A stretch of 64,000 nt of DNA from Azoarcus sp. DD4 (GCF_006496635.1 NZ_CP022958.1:124001-188000); one strand, 5' to 3'; shown: positions 33,031-41,333, numbered from the stretch's first letter. Program-made: numbers and translations. Notes: generated by a model from the sequence alone, not told the origin.

Positions 33031-33065
33031 AACCCTTTAATCCAGCGCCCGTCGCGCGCGGGCGG
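33026..33065 (+). promoter_or_regulatory. Late box 2 (upstream of the capsid genes)
   Basis: AGTAAAACCCTTTAATCC at 33026-33043, identical to box 1, followed by the hairpin CGCCCG-TCGCGCG-CGGGCG. It begins within the last codon of the minor head gene and lies 67 bases before the next ATG. Confidence 0.65.
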
Positions 33066-33110
33066 ACCATCTCCCCGTCAATACCCAAACACGACACGAC
33101 GGAGCGCGAG

Positions 33111-33347
33111 ATGGAACAGGTATCCCAGAACCCGATGGACTTGCCGGCGGCCGAGGCGGCCAAGCTGGTCAAGCGGCTCGTCCCCGCTGTGGACAAGGAC
33201 GGCAAGCCGACCGGCAAGGACGAGGAAGTCGCGGTCAAGGCCGCCGAAGTCTTCGCCAACCGGGTGCGCGGTGACGTCCTGACCGTTGTCACCATCGACG
33301 GCCAGAAGCTGACCGGCCGCGTGCCGCCGGCGAAGGCCGAGAAGTGA
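33111..33347 (+). CDS. Small head-region protein, unknown function
   Basis: A 78-residue Lys/Glu-rich protein (MEQVSQNPMDLPAAEAAKLV ... TIDGQKLTGRVPPAKAEK). It is the first gene after late box 2 and overlaps the capsid polyprotein start (GTGA). It could be a small head or assembly factor; no family recognised. Confidence 0.6.
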   Translation: MEQVSQNPMDLPAAEAAKLVKRLVPAVDKDGKPTGKDEEVAVKAAEVFANRVRGDVLTVVTIDGQKLTGRVPPAKAEK

Positions 33348-35644
33348 AGATCATCCCCGCCGCGGGCATCGTCGGCGCCCGGATGATCGAGGCGGCCTCC
33401 ACCGAGGTGCTGCAGGTGGTCGATCTGGTGCGGAAGGCCGTGGGCACCGCGCTGGGAAAGGACTGGGTGCAAGTCCAGGCCGTGTATCCCGACCGCCTCG
33501 TCATCGCCGAAAACGGCCGACTCTACGCCTACCCCTACACGCTGACCGACGACAACCAGGTGCAGCTGTCGCCGCGTCAAGAAGTGGTTCAGACGCACAC
33601 CCCTGTTCGCCTCGTCGAAGCCGCCCGAGGCGCCGCCGAATCGGGCGACGCCTCGGGCGACGCCGTCTTCATCGAATCCGTCGGCGAACCCGAAACCGGC
33701 ATCTGGACCATCCGCGTCATCAAGGCGGGCGAGTCCGGCAACGGCAACTACTACCCCGACGACGTGCTGCGCAACGCCGTGCGCCTGATCGAAGGCGCGC
33801 GCGTCTTCGAGAAGAGCGACGCCGAACACATCGCCGCCGGCAAGGGCGGCGCGGTGCCGGGCAAGAGCTTCCGCAACCTGATCGGCGCGCTGAAGAACGC
33901 GCGCTTTGTCGAGGGTACGGACACCGACACCGGCGAAGTCCATGCCGACCTGCACCTTATCCAGCCCGATGGCGATGTGGCCGTGCGCGTGCGAGAAGCC
34001 CATGCGCGCGGCCTGTCGAACCTGTTCGGCTTCTCGATCGACGCCGACGCCAAGGCCAAGGTCGTCACCCGTGGCGGGCGCAAGGTGCGCCAGGCCACCG
34101 AATTCACCAAGGTCCATTCCGTGGACCTGATCGTCGAACCCGGTGCGGGCGGGGCCCTGCTGCGCATCACCGAAGCCCAAGCGTCCCAGGAGGATGAAGA
34201 CATGGCACTGCGCCAACGCATGATCGAGGCCATCCAGGCCCACAACCCCAACTTCGACGGCGCCACCGCGACCGACGAGCAGATCGAAACCGCCTACCAG
34301 GCCGCAATCACCGCCAGCGCGCGGGTGACCGAAGCCCAGGGCGCCGGCGCCGCGGCCCTCACCGAAGTGCGCCTGGTGGAGTGCCGCCTGGTGGCCCGCG
34401 AAGTCATCGCCTCCGCCAAGCTGCCGCAGCCCGCCAAGGACAAGCTGCTGGAGCGCTTCGTCGAGGCCAAGGAAGTCTTCACCCGTGAGGACGTACAGAA
34501 GGCGATCGACGGAGAGCGTGCCTACCTGGCGCGCTTCACCGAGAGCGGCAAGCCGGCGCTCAACTTCGACGACGTCATCCAGGTGGAGGACCGCAGCGTC
34601 AAGATCAACGAGATGCTCGATAACTTCTTCGCCGGCGAGAACGGTGTGCACAGCTTCAAGGAGTGCTACATCGAGACTACCGGCGACCGTCGCGTGACCG
34701 GCGATCTGCGTGATGTCGATCTCTCGCGACTGCGCGAGTCGCTCGGCGCGCGCTTCGTCGAGTCGCTGACCTCGGCGAGCTGGGCCAACACGCTGGGCGA
34801 CTCCATCACCCGCCGGATGCTTGCCGAGTACGCGGACATGACCGAGCTGCAGGCGTGGCGCCGCATCGCCAGCGCCGTGCCGGTGAATGACTTCCGCACC
34901 CAGGAACGCGTCCGCATTGGCGGCTATGGCAATCTGCCGGCCGTCGCGCAGTCTGGCGCCTACACCGCCCTCACCAGTCCGAGCGATGAAAAGGCCACCT
35001 ATGCGGTGACCAAGCGCGGCGGTACCGAGGACATCACCCTGGAGATGGTGCGCAACGACGACGTCGGTTCCATCCGCCGCATCCCTACCGAGCTGGCGCT
35101 GGCCGCGGGCAACACGCTCTATGAGTTCGTGTTCGACTTCATCCGCACCAACCCCACCATCTACGACACCGTCGCGCTGTTCCACGCCACCCACGGCAAC
35201 CTGGGCGCGGCCGCGCTGGATGCCACCAGCTTCGCCGCGGCACGCCTGGCGATGATCAAGCAGGTGCGGGCCGGCTCCAGCAAGCGCCTGAACATCGGCC
35301 CGGCCACCGTGCTGGTGCCGTTCGAGCTGCAGGAGGCCGCCTACAACCTCTTCGTCCGCAACCAGAATCTGGACAAGACCTTCGTCCAGACAATCAACCC
35401 CGAGGTGATCGGGGTGCCGTACTGGACGGACGCGAACGACTGGGCCGCCGTGGCCGATCCGCGCCGCATCCCCACGATCGAGATCGGCTTCCTGGATGGC
35501 CGCGAGGAGCCCGAGCTGTTCGTCCAGGACATGCCCAACGTCGGCAGCATGTTCAGCAACGACAAGATCACCTACAAGATCCGCCACATCTACAGCGGCG
35601 CGGTGATGGACTACCGCGGCTTCTACAAGGCCGTGGTGGCGTAA
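33344..35644 (+). CDS. Prohead protease fused to major capsid protein
   Basis: A 766-residue polyprotein from GTG 33344. Residues about 105-280 look like a prohead protease (GIWTIRVIKAGESGNGNYYP, candidate His162 in SDAEHIAAGKGG and Ser231 in LFGFSIDAD). From about residue 287 (DMALRQRMIEAIQAHNP) a scaffold-like helical stretch leads into a Mu gpT/HK97-type major capsid domain ending AVMDYRGFYKAVVA. In most phages these are separate genes. No stop or strong internal start splits them here. Self-cleavage near residues 270-300 is expected (inference). Confidence 0.85.
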   Translation: MKIIPAAGIVGARMIEAASTEVLQVVDLVRKAVGTALGKDWVQVQAVYPDRLVIAENGRLYAYPYTLTDDNQVQLSPRQEVVQTHTPVRLVEAARGAAESGDASGDAVFIESVGEPETGIWTIRVIKAGESGNGNYYPDDVLRNAVRLIEGARVFEKSDAEHIAAGKGGAVPGKSFRNLIGALKNARFVEGTDTDTGEVHADLHLIQPDGDVAVRVREAHARGLSNLFGFSIDADAKAKVVTRGGRKVRQATEFTKVHSVDLIVEPGAGGALLRITEAQASQEDEDMALRQRMIEAIQAHNPNFDGATATDEQIETAYQAAITASARVTEAQGAGAAALTEVRLVECRLVAREVIASAKLPQPAKDKLLERFVEAKEVFTREDVQKAIDGERAYLARFTESGKPALNFDDVIQVEDRSVKINEMLDNFFAGENGVHSFKECYIETTGDRRVTGDLRDVDLSRLRESLGARFVESLTSASWANTLGDSITRRMLAEYADMTELQAWRRIASAVPVNDFRTQERVRIGGYGNLPAVAQSGAYTALTSPSDEKATYAVTKRGGTEDITLEMVRNDDVGSIRRIPTELALAAGNTLYEFVFDFIRTNPTIYDTVALFHATHGNLGAAALDATSFAAARLAMIKQVRAGSSKRLNIGPATVLVPFELQEAAYNLFVRNQNLDKTFVQTINPEVIGVPYWTDANDWAAVADPRRIPTIEIGFLDGREEPELFVQDMPNVGSMFSNDKITYKIRHIYSGAVMDYRGFYKAVVA

Positions 35645-35652
35645 GGGACACA

Positions 35653-35738
35653 TCCCCGAAGGGGAGGCTGATCCTGCAGGCCGGCGCCGTCGGGCGGTCG
35701 GAACCGCTGGCCTGCAGGGGACTCCCGGCGAAAACGCC
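35653..35738. repeat. Cluster of three hairpins after the capsid gene
   Basis: CCCCGAAGGGG (35653-35663), a 10-bp inverted repeat CCTGCAGGCC/GGCCTGCAGG (35672-35681 and 35708-35717), and CGGCG-AAAA-CGCCG (35725-35738). There is no T-run, so these are more likely RNA-processing or attenuation structures than terminators. Confidence 0.6.
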
Positions 35739-35766
35739 GCCCACGCTTGGAACCCCGGAGAACCCC

Positions 35767-36273
35767 ATGAAGAAGAAGCTTTTCACGCTGGCCCTTGCGG
35801 CCTGCGCGCTTGTCACGTCGCTGCCCGCTGCTGCCGGCGCACTCACCGACCACGGCGAAAACAAGAGCCTCGACGCCCTGCTGCGCGGCCAGTCGCTCGG
35901 TGCGCCGGCCACCTGGTACATCGGCCTCACCACCGACACCTGCACCGACGCCGGCGCCGGAACCGAGCCCAGTGGCGGCGCCTATGCCCGCGTGTCGGTC
36001 GCCAGCAGCTTGGCCAACTGGGCCGGCACGCAAGGCGCCGGCACCACGGTCGCCAGCTCGGGCACCAGCGGCACCACGAGCAACAACGGTGTGATCACGT
36101 TCCCGGAGTCGACGGCGTCGTGGGGCAACCTGCAGGCCGTGCGCTGGTACGACGCCACCACCGCCGGCAACGCCTGGATCTGCCTCGACCTCACGACCGC
36201 ATACAACGTCTCCGCCGCCGGCATCACAGTCAAGTTCAACGCCGGCACGCTGCAGTTCCAGGTGGATAACTGA
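35767..36273 (+). CDS. Fibre-like virion protein with signal-like N-terminus
   Basis: A 168-residue protein. After residue 25 it has the common phage pattern ATWYIGLTTDTCTDAGAGTE, GGAYARVSVASSLANWAG and NNGVITFPESTASWGNLQAV, seen in small tail-fibre or head-decoration proteins. The N-terminus MKKKLFTLALAACALVTSLP is hydrophobic and reads like a signal peptide, odd for a virion protein. GGAG precedes the ATG. Confidence 0.6.
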   Translation: MKKKLFTLALAACALVTSLPAAAGALTDHGENKSLDALLRGQSLGAPATWYIGLTTDTCTDAGAGTEPSGGAYARVSVASSLANWAGTQGAGTTVASSGTSGTTSNNGVITFPESTASWGNLQAVRWYDATTAGNAWICLDLTTAYNVSAAGITVKFNAGTLQFQVDN

Positions 36274-36275
36274 CC

Positions 36276-36689
36276 ATGACCGTCCGGCTGGCGCTCTACA
36301 AGGGTCGCGGCACCGTCGGCAACGCGCTGATCCGCTGGTGGACGCGCTCGCCGTATTCCCACTGCGAGCTCGTCGTCGGTGCGCGCTGCTACTCGTCGAG
36401 CATCCGCGACGGTGGTGTGCGCGCGAAAGTGATCGACCTTGATAGCGGCAACTGGGACGTCATCGACCTGCCGCACGTCAATCCGATCGCGATCACGCAG
36501 CTGTTCGCGGACACCAGGGGTGCCGGCTACGGATGGCTGGACCTGCTCACACAGCAGGTGCTGCGCACGCCGTTTGATGATCGCAGCCGCTGGTATTGCT
36601 CCGAGTGGTGCGCTACCGCCCTTGGCTTGCATCGGCCCGAGATCTGGACCCCTGGGATGCTGGCTGATCAATATGGTGGGGCTGCGTGA
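36276..36689 (+). CDS. NlpC/P60-like hydrolase (YiiX-type permutation)
   Basis: A 137-residue protein. His29 in RSPYSHCELVVG and Cys108 in WYCSEWCATALGL form a probable permuted papain-like catalytic pair. The spacing is that of the YiiX/LRAT-like branch, whose members cut peptides or lipids. It lies between two fibre-like genes, so it may ride in the virion as an envelope-degrading or host-modifying enzyme (inference). Confidence 0.65.
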   Translation: MTVRLALYKGRGTVGNALIRWWTRSPYSHCELVVGARCYSSSIRDGGVRAKVIDLDSGNWDVIDLPHVNPIAITQLFADTRGAGYGWLDLLTQQVLRTPFDDRSRWYCSEWCATALGLHRPEIWTPGMLADQYGGAA

Positions 36690-37528
36690 TGCTGGGCAAC
36701 TTCGTCAAAGAGACGACAGCCACGACCGGCACCGGCACGATGACGCTGAGTGCCGTAGCCGGCTTTGCACGCGTCAGTGACCAGTTCGCTGCGGGGCAGC
36801 TAGTCTCGTATGCGATCGAAGAGGGCAACAACCGGGAGACGGGGCTTGGCAAGGTCGCGGCTGGCAATACGCTGGAACGCACTGTCATCTTGTCAAAGCT
36901 GGATGGTGGTGCGTATTCGGAGTATCCGGCCACAGGGATCAGCCTGTCCGGCAGTGCCACGGTATTCATCACCCCGGACAAAGGGAATCTGTTCAACGGC
37001 TTCCCGGGGGTAATCGCCGATCTTGAGTTGTACTCCTCGCACAACATAGTCAGCGGCGCACCGAACAGAGGACTGGCCCCCAGCCTCGACGAGTACATTA
37101 CCTTGCAGCCTTTCCTGCTGTTGGGGCGGATGCGTGTTGATGCCCTGTCGGCGTACTGCTCTGCGGGCGCTGCGGCAACGGTTCGACTCGGGCTGTATGC
37201 CTGCGGCGGCGACGGCTATCCGGATGCTCGAATCGCTCAAACCGCGGACATCGATGCGTCTTCTACCGGCTCGAAGGTTGGCGCCATCACGCCAGTGACG
37301 ATTCCGCCGGGTTGGTACTACACCGCCTTTGCGTCAAAGGGTAATGCCTACCCGTCCTTCTATGCGTGGGCCACGACTCAGAACAGGCATTACACGCCTC
37401 TTGGGCTGACGGTTAGATCAGTAACGAAGGCCATTCCGGGATGGACTGACCTGCCCGCACAGATAACGTCGCCCGGCACGATGGGCAACGCAAACGGCGA
37501 CTTCGCCATCGCGCTGGTTGGAGCTTGA
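36689..37528 (+). CDS. Fibre or receptor-binding-like virion protein
   Basis: A 279-residue protein. The first ~95 residues (TMTLSAVAGFARVSDQFAAG, then GLGKVAAGNTLERTVILSKL) are a frequent N-terminal attachment module of phage fibre proteins. The C-terminal beta-rich part (PGWYYTAFASKGNAYPSFYA) is specific. Codon bias is weaker than in neighbouring genes, as expected for a host-range module that is exchanged. Start ATG 36689 (TGATG). Confidence 0.6.
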   Translation: MLGNFVKETTATTGTGTMTLSAVAGFARVSDQFAAGQLVSYAIEEGNNRETGLGKVAAGNTLERTVILSKLDGGAYSEYPATGISLSGSATVFITPDKGNLFNGFPGVIADLELYSSHNIVSGAPNRGLAPSLDEYITLQPFLLLGRMRVDALSAYCSAGAAATVRLGLYACGGDGYPDARIAQTADIDASSTGSKVGAITPVTIPPGWYYTAFASKGNAYPSFYAWATTQNRHYTPLGLTVRSVTKAIPGWTDLPAQITSPGTMGNANGDFAIALVGA

Positions 37529-37529
37529 G

Positions 37530-38024
37530 ATGACCATCAGCTACATCGAAAAAGGCATCGGGCTCCATCACGCAATCGAGGCTGCCGGGCATCGCTTGAG
37601 ACAGGTCGACGGCGTGTGGATATCCACCGACGACGCTGCCGTGCAGGCGATCATCGACGGCTACAGCCTGGCGACAGCCAAAGCAACGAAGAAGGCGGAG
37701 GTCCGCGCCATCGCCCGCGAAAAGTACGACCTCGCGGTCGCCGGTATCAGCCCTGGAGAGCTGGCGGGATGGCCGGTCCTGTTGGAAGGCGCTGCCGCAT
37801 ACGCCGCGGATGGCACCATCACAACGGCAATCAGCATCGAGGCCCAGACGCGCGGCATCCCGGTGGCTGACCTGGTCGCGAAGATCGAAAGCAACGCGGC
37901 GCAGTATCAGGCCGTGCGTGCTGCGATCGCCGGGACTGACGGCAAGCTGCGCGACGAGATCGATGCGCTGACCACGTTCGAGGCAGTTGCCGCATATGAC
38001 GTCACTGGAGGGTGGCCGCTGTGA
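37530..38024 (+). CDS. Fibre-associated protein, DUF4376-like
   Basis: A 164-residue protein with a beta N-terminus (ISYIEKGIGLHHAIEAAGHR) and a helical region (ATAKATKKAEVRAIAREKYD, LAVAGI) like that of DUF4376-type fibre-assembly proteins. GGAG lies seven bases before ATG 37530. It may be a chaperone or adaptor for the preceding fibre-like protein. Confidence 0.5.
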   Translation: MTISYIEKGIGLHHAIEAAGHRLRQVDGVWISTDDAAVQAIIDGYSLATAKATKKAEVRAIAREKYDLAVAGISPGELAGWPVLLEGAAAYAADGTITTAISIEAQTRGIPVADLVAKIESNAAQYQAVRAAIAGTDGKLRDEIDALTTFEAVAAYDVTGGWPL

Positions 38025-39043
38025 TCCTCGGTACGTCACCGCTCGGCACCCTGCCGCTCGGCACCCTGTCGAGCACGGGCGCTGGCGGATCGACGCCTGA
38101 CCTCGCGGCAACAGGTGGTGCTACTGCGGCCGGGACGGCCACGCCGTCCGCAACGGCGGGCCTTGCGGCGTCCGGTGCAGCATCAGCCGCCGGTAACGCA
38201 GGCATGCACGCCGACATCGCCCTGTCCGGCGTCGGAGCCGGGCTTGCCAGCGGTCAAGCAGATGTTGCAATCGCCATCCCACTATCGGCCACCGACAGTG
38301 CCACCGCTGGGGGCAGTGCCGCCGCAGCGCTCACTGTCGGCCTGGCTGGCGTGGGCGTGGCGCTCGCGGGCGGATCGGCCGCTGCCTCGGTTGCCGTCCC
38401 TTTGTCCGCTACCGGCATCGCCATTGCTGGCGGCTCGGGGATTACATCTGCGAGCGTCACTCTGTCCGCAGCCGGCCTTGCCCAGGCAGCGGGCACTGCG
38501 GGCGTCTCCGCCGATGTGCTGCTCGCCGCTGCGGGTGTTGCGGCCACTGCGGGGCAGGCGGCCGTCGCGGCCGAGCTGCGTGCCGCGGCGGCGGGTAGCG
38601 CACAGGCGGGCGGGTCGGCGACGCTCTCTGCCGGGCAGGCGACCGACCTGGCGGCAGCCGGTGGCGCCGTGGCCGGTGGATCGGCGCTGCTCGCCATCAC
38701 CGTACAGCTGCAGGCCACCGGCGGCGCCGCTGCTGGTGGTAGCGCCACGGCCGATTTGTCGTCCACGGCTGACCTGGCCGCGACGGGTGGCGCCGTGGCT
38801 TCCGGCGCCGGGGGCTTGTCGGCGACGGTTACCGTTACCGCGACCGGCTTCGCGCAGGCGATGGGGGCTGGTGCGCTGGTCATTCAGGTGCCGTTGCAGG
38901 CTGCCGGCAGCGCCGCGGCCGGTGGAGCTGCGCTCTTGGTCGAAGGCGAGTCGCTGGTGCTGATCTCACATCCGCGTTGGACGGTCGACGCTGCGGGGCG
39001 CCGCTACGAGGTCGACGCGGCCGGCCGCCGCTGGGAGGTGTGA
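38021..39043 (+). CDS. Ala/Gly-rich repeat protein of the fibre module
   Basis: A 340-residue protein. It starts ILGTSPLGTLPLGTL, a pattern common in phage tail proteins. About eleven degenerate repeats of 22-25 residues follow, each like LSATGIAIAGGSG plus an alternating hydrophobic strand. It ends in two copies of VDAAGRRYEV/WEV. The periodicity suggests a repetitive beta-solenoid or fibre shaft. GTG 38021 overlaps the upstream stop (GTGA). Confidence 0.6.
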   Translation: MILGTSPLGTLPLGTLSSTGAGGSTPDLAATGGATAAGTATPSATAGLAASGAASAAGNAGMHADIALSGVGAGLASGQADVAIAIPLSATDSATAGGSAAAALTVGLAGVGVALAGGSAAASVAVPLSATGIAIAGGSGITSASVTLSAAGLAQAAGTAGVSADVLLAAAGVAATAGQAAVAAELRAAAAGSAQAGGSATLSAGQATDLAAAGGAVAGGSALLAITVQLQATGGAAAGGSATADLSSTADLAATGGAVASGAGGLSATVTVTATGFAQAMGAGALVIQVPLQAAGSAAAGGAALLVEGESLVLISHPRWTVDAAGRRYEVDAAGRRWEV

Positions 39044-39351
39044 TGCTCAAGCAGCTGCCCGAGAAGCGCCCGGCTGAACAGATCACGGTCACGTTCCGAT
39101 TCGCACGAGATCTGGCCGAGGGTGTGACGCTCGCCAGTGGCGCGACGGTGGCAGTCGCCGTCCGCAAAGGGGTGGATGCCGCTGCGGCCAACATCGTGGA
39201 GGGTGCGCCGGCCGTGTCCGGCACCAACGTGCTGGTGCGCATTGTCGGCGGCCTGGATGGCGTGCAGTACCTGCTGACTGCGCTGGCGCCTACGTCCGAC
39301 GGCCAGCTGCTCCAGCTTGATGCACTGCTGCTGGTGGCAAACCCGCGCTGA
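39043..39351 (+). CDS. Fibre-tail adaptor-like protein
   Basis: A 102-residue beta-rich protein (QITVTFRFARDLAEGVTLAS ... VQYLLTALAPTSDGQLLQLD). The pattern matches small proteins annotated as phage fibre-tail adaptors, which lie at the end of fibre modules. It overlaps the repeat-protein stop (TGATG) and ends just before late box 3. Confidence 0.6.
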   Translation: MLKQLPEKRPAEQITVTFRFARDLAEGVTLASGATVAVAVRKGVDAAAANIVEGAPAVSGTNVLVRIVGGLDGVQYLLTALAPTSDGQLLQLDALLLVANPR

Positions 39352-39354
39352 AAG

Positions 39355-39395
39355 AGTAAAGCCCTTTAATCCAGCGCCTCCGCGCGCGCGCGGCA
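39355..39395 (+). promoter_or_regulatory. Late box 3 (upstream of connector and tail genes)
   Basis: AGTAAAGCCCTTTAATCC at 39355-39372, one base different from boxes 1 and 2, preceded by the same GAAAG as box 2 and followed by a CGCG-rich run. It starts 4 bases after the fibre-adaptor stop and lies 58 bases before the next GTG. Confidence 0.65.
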
Positions 39396-39429
39396 CCATT
39401 GCGGCACTCCCCGCTGCAATGGTGCCGCC

Positions 39430-40116
39430 GTGCTTTCTGAACTCCGAGACCTGATCGATGACCTGGTGCGCGATGGCGCCACATGGGCCACGCCCGAGCA
39501 GCGGGAGCGTGCGATCGGGCTGGCGCTGGTGCGCTACAGCGCGGACCGCCCGCGCGAGGTCGTCGAGGATGTAACCAGCGCTGGCGGCGCCGCCCTGCCG
39601 CTGCCCACGGAGTGGGAACCGGGCGAAAGCACTTTGCGCAGCATCGAAACGCCCCTCGGCGCCGATCCGCTGCCGTCGGACGCCTGGCGCATGTACCGCG
39701 CGCCATCGGGCGAGGAGATCCGCCTGCAGGGCTACGTGCTGATGCTGGGCGACGTGGCCCGCCTGACATACTCCGCCCCGCACGTCGTTTCCGACACCGA
39801 CAACACCATCCCCCGCGCGCACCGCGAAGCCGTTGCCTGCTATGCCGCGTCGTTGCTGGCCGAGCAGATCGCCACCGCGCACGCGGGCACGTCGGATTCC
39901 ACAATCGCCGCCGATACGGTCGACCACGCCCACCCCGCCCGGGAGTGGGCCAAGCGCGCGAAGGAGTACCGCAACCGCTACTTCGCGACACTGGGGGTTG
40001 AGATCACCGCCCAGGGCATCGAGAAGCCCAGCATGGATGCCGCCGGCGTGGTGGTGGATCTGGAGCTGCCGACGCTGCACGGCCGCGGCCGCATGTACCG
40101 GAGGCAAGGCCGGTGA
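39430..40116 (+). CDS. Head-tail connector protein
   Basis: A 228-residue protein from GTG 39430. The first half resembles head-tail adaptors (LSELRDLIDDLVRDGATWAT, then a helical DNTIPRAHREAVACYAASLL), and the tail AREWAKRAKEYRNRYFATLG is frequent in Mu-like siphophage connector genes. It is the first gene of the tail group. Function inferred from position. Confidence 0.65.
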   Translation: MLSELRDLIDDLVRDGATWATPEQRERAIGLALVRYSADRPREVVEDVTSAGGAALPLPTEWEPGESTLRSIETPLGADPLPSDAWRMYRAPSGEEIRLQGYVLMLGDVARLTYSAPHVVSDTDNTIPRAHREAVACYAASLLAEQIATAHAGTSDSTIAADTVDHAHPAREWAKRAKEYRNRYFATLGVEITAQGIEKPSMDAAGVVVDLELPTLHGRGRMYRRQGR

Positions 40117-40613
40117 TTTCCATCGAATTCGACGCCACCGACGTGGCCAAGCTGGCCGCGGCAATGGAGCAATCCCCCGAGATTGTCGAGGACGAGCTGG
40201 GCCGCTTCATGCGCGCGGCGACGATGCACCTGCAGGCCGAGGTGCAGGAGCGCACCCCCACCACCCACGGCACGCTGCGCGCCTCGGTCATCGGCGACGT
40301 ACGGGTGCTGCCCGGCATCGGCATCGAGGGCGTGGTGGGTACGTCGCTGGCCTACGCGGTGCCGGTGGAGCTGGGCAGCGGCCCGCACATGCCGCCGGTG
40401 GAGCCGCTGGTGGAGTGGGCCAAGCAGAAGCTGGGCGTGCGCGGCAAAGAGGCCGAATCCGCCGCCTGGGGCATCGCCAAGGCCATCGCCAAGCGCGGCA
40501 CCCTGGGCGTGGGCATGTTCCACCGCGCGCTCGCCGCCAACCGCCAGCAGCTGCTGGAACAGTTCGGCGAGTGCGTCCGCCGCATCACCACCCGCATCGG
40601 GACCATCCAATGA
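40113..40613 (+). CDS. HK97 gp10-like tail completion protein
   Basis: A 166-residue protein. The region EVQERTPTTHGTLRASVIGD and later YAVPVELGSGPHMPPVEPLV is characteristic of the HK97 gp10/neck family that caps the head-tail joint. GTG start overlaps the upstream stop. It is followed by a tail-terminator-like gene, as is usual. Confidence 0.8.
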   Translation: MISIEFDATDVAKLAAAMEQSPEIVEDELGRFMRAATMHLQAEVQERTPTTHGTLRASVIGDVRVLPGIGIEGVVGTSLAYAVPVELGSGPHMPPVEPLVEWAKQKLGVRGKEAESAAWGIAKAIAKRGTLGVGMFHRALAANRQQLLEQFGECVRRITTRIGTIQ

Positions 40614-41083
40614 CGACCCAGAACACCGAGACCACCCGCGCCGCGCTCGTGGCCGTGATGCGCGCCGTGCCGGAAATCGGCGTGGTGCATCCCTACGAGC
40701 GCTACGTGAAGGACACCGCGGGGATGCGCCGGCTCTACACCGTGCAGCTCTCGGGCGGCGACCAGCTGCGCGGCTGGTTCGTCCGCCGGCTGGCGGCCCG
40801 CATAACGCGCAACGGCGCGGGCCGCGCGCTGGTGCAGACCAGCTGGCACATCCGCGGCTTCATGGCGCTGGCCGACGCGGACGAGTCCGAGATCGTCTTC
40901 GACGGGCTGATCGACGCCGTGCGCCGCGCCATCTATGCAGACCCGACGCTGGACGGTGCGGTGATGAGCACCCTGTTTGAAAAAGAGGCCGGCGCCCAGC
41001 TGCAGGCCAGCGGGCCGGTGATGTTTGCCGGCGTGCTGTGCCACAGCGCCGACCTCGTCCTGACCACCGAAACCCTTGAGTAG
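40610..41083 (+). CDS. Tail terminator-like protein
   Basis: A 157-residue protein (TTRAALVAVMRAVPEIGVVH ... PVMFAGVLCHSADLVLTTET). The alpha/beta pattern and place between the gp10-like and tube genes fit the gpU/tail-terminator group that ends tail-tube growth. Start ATG overlaps the stop upstream (ATGA). Confidence 0.65.
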   Translation: MTTQNTETTRAALVAVMRAVPEIGVVHPYERYVKDTAGMRRLYTVQLSGGDQLRGWFVRRLAARITRNGAGRALVQTSWHIRGFMALADADESEIVFDGLIDAVRRAIYADPTLDGAVMSTLFEKEAGAQLQASGPVMFAGVLCHSADLVLTTETLE

Positions 41084-41093
41084 GAGAGACGCC

Positions 41094-41333
41094 ATGGCCA
41101 GCAAGACCAAGGCAGCAGCCCCGGCACCGGCACCCGCCGGCGCCGAACCCGTGGCGGCCGAGGTGCCCGCCGAACTGACGCTGCAGCGCGGCCTGCGCTA
41201 CGGCAGCCCGGAAAAGCGCTACGCCAAGGGTGAGGTGATCAAGCCCCTGGAACTGGGCATGAGCAAGGAGCAGGCGGACTGGCTGGTGCAGTCCGGTACC
41301 GCGGTGACTGAATCTGAAGGGGGTGAAGCATGA
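41094..41333 (+). CDS. Small tail-region protein
   Basis: A 79-residue protein with an Ala/Pro-rich N-terminus (SKTKAAAPAPAPAGAEPVAA) and a compact C-terminus (RYAKGEVIKPLELGMSKEQA). Its role is unknown. Coupled to the tube gene (ATGA). Confidence 0.6.
   Translation: MASKTKAAAPAPAPAGAEPVAAEVPAELTLQRGLRYGSPEKRYAKGEVIKPLELGMSKEQADWLVQSGTAVTESEGGEA

Noticed and set aside
33017..35653. 878-codon minus-strand frame opposite the capsid polyprotein
   Set aside because: Antisense of a recognised capsid gene, rich in Gly/Val/His with no motif.
38115..38963. Alternative-frame ORFs inside the Ala/Gly repeat gene
   Set aside because: They arise because the repeat DNA is GC-rich and stop-poor in several frames; the chosen frame alone gives the PLG and DAAGRR motifs.
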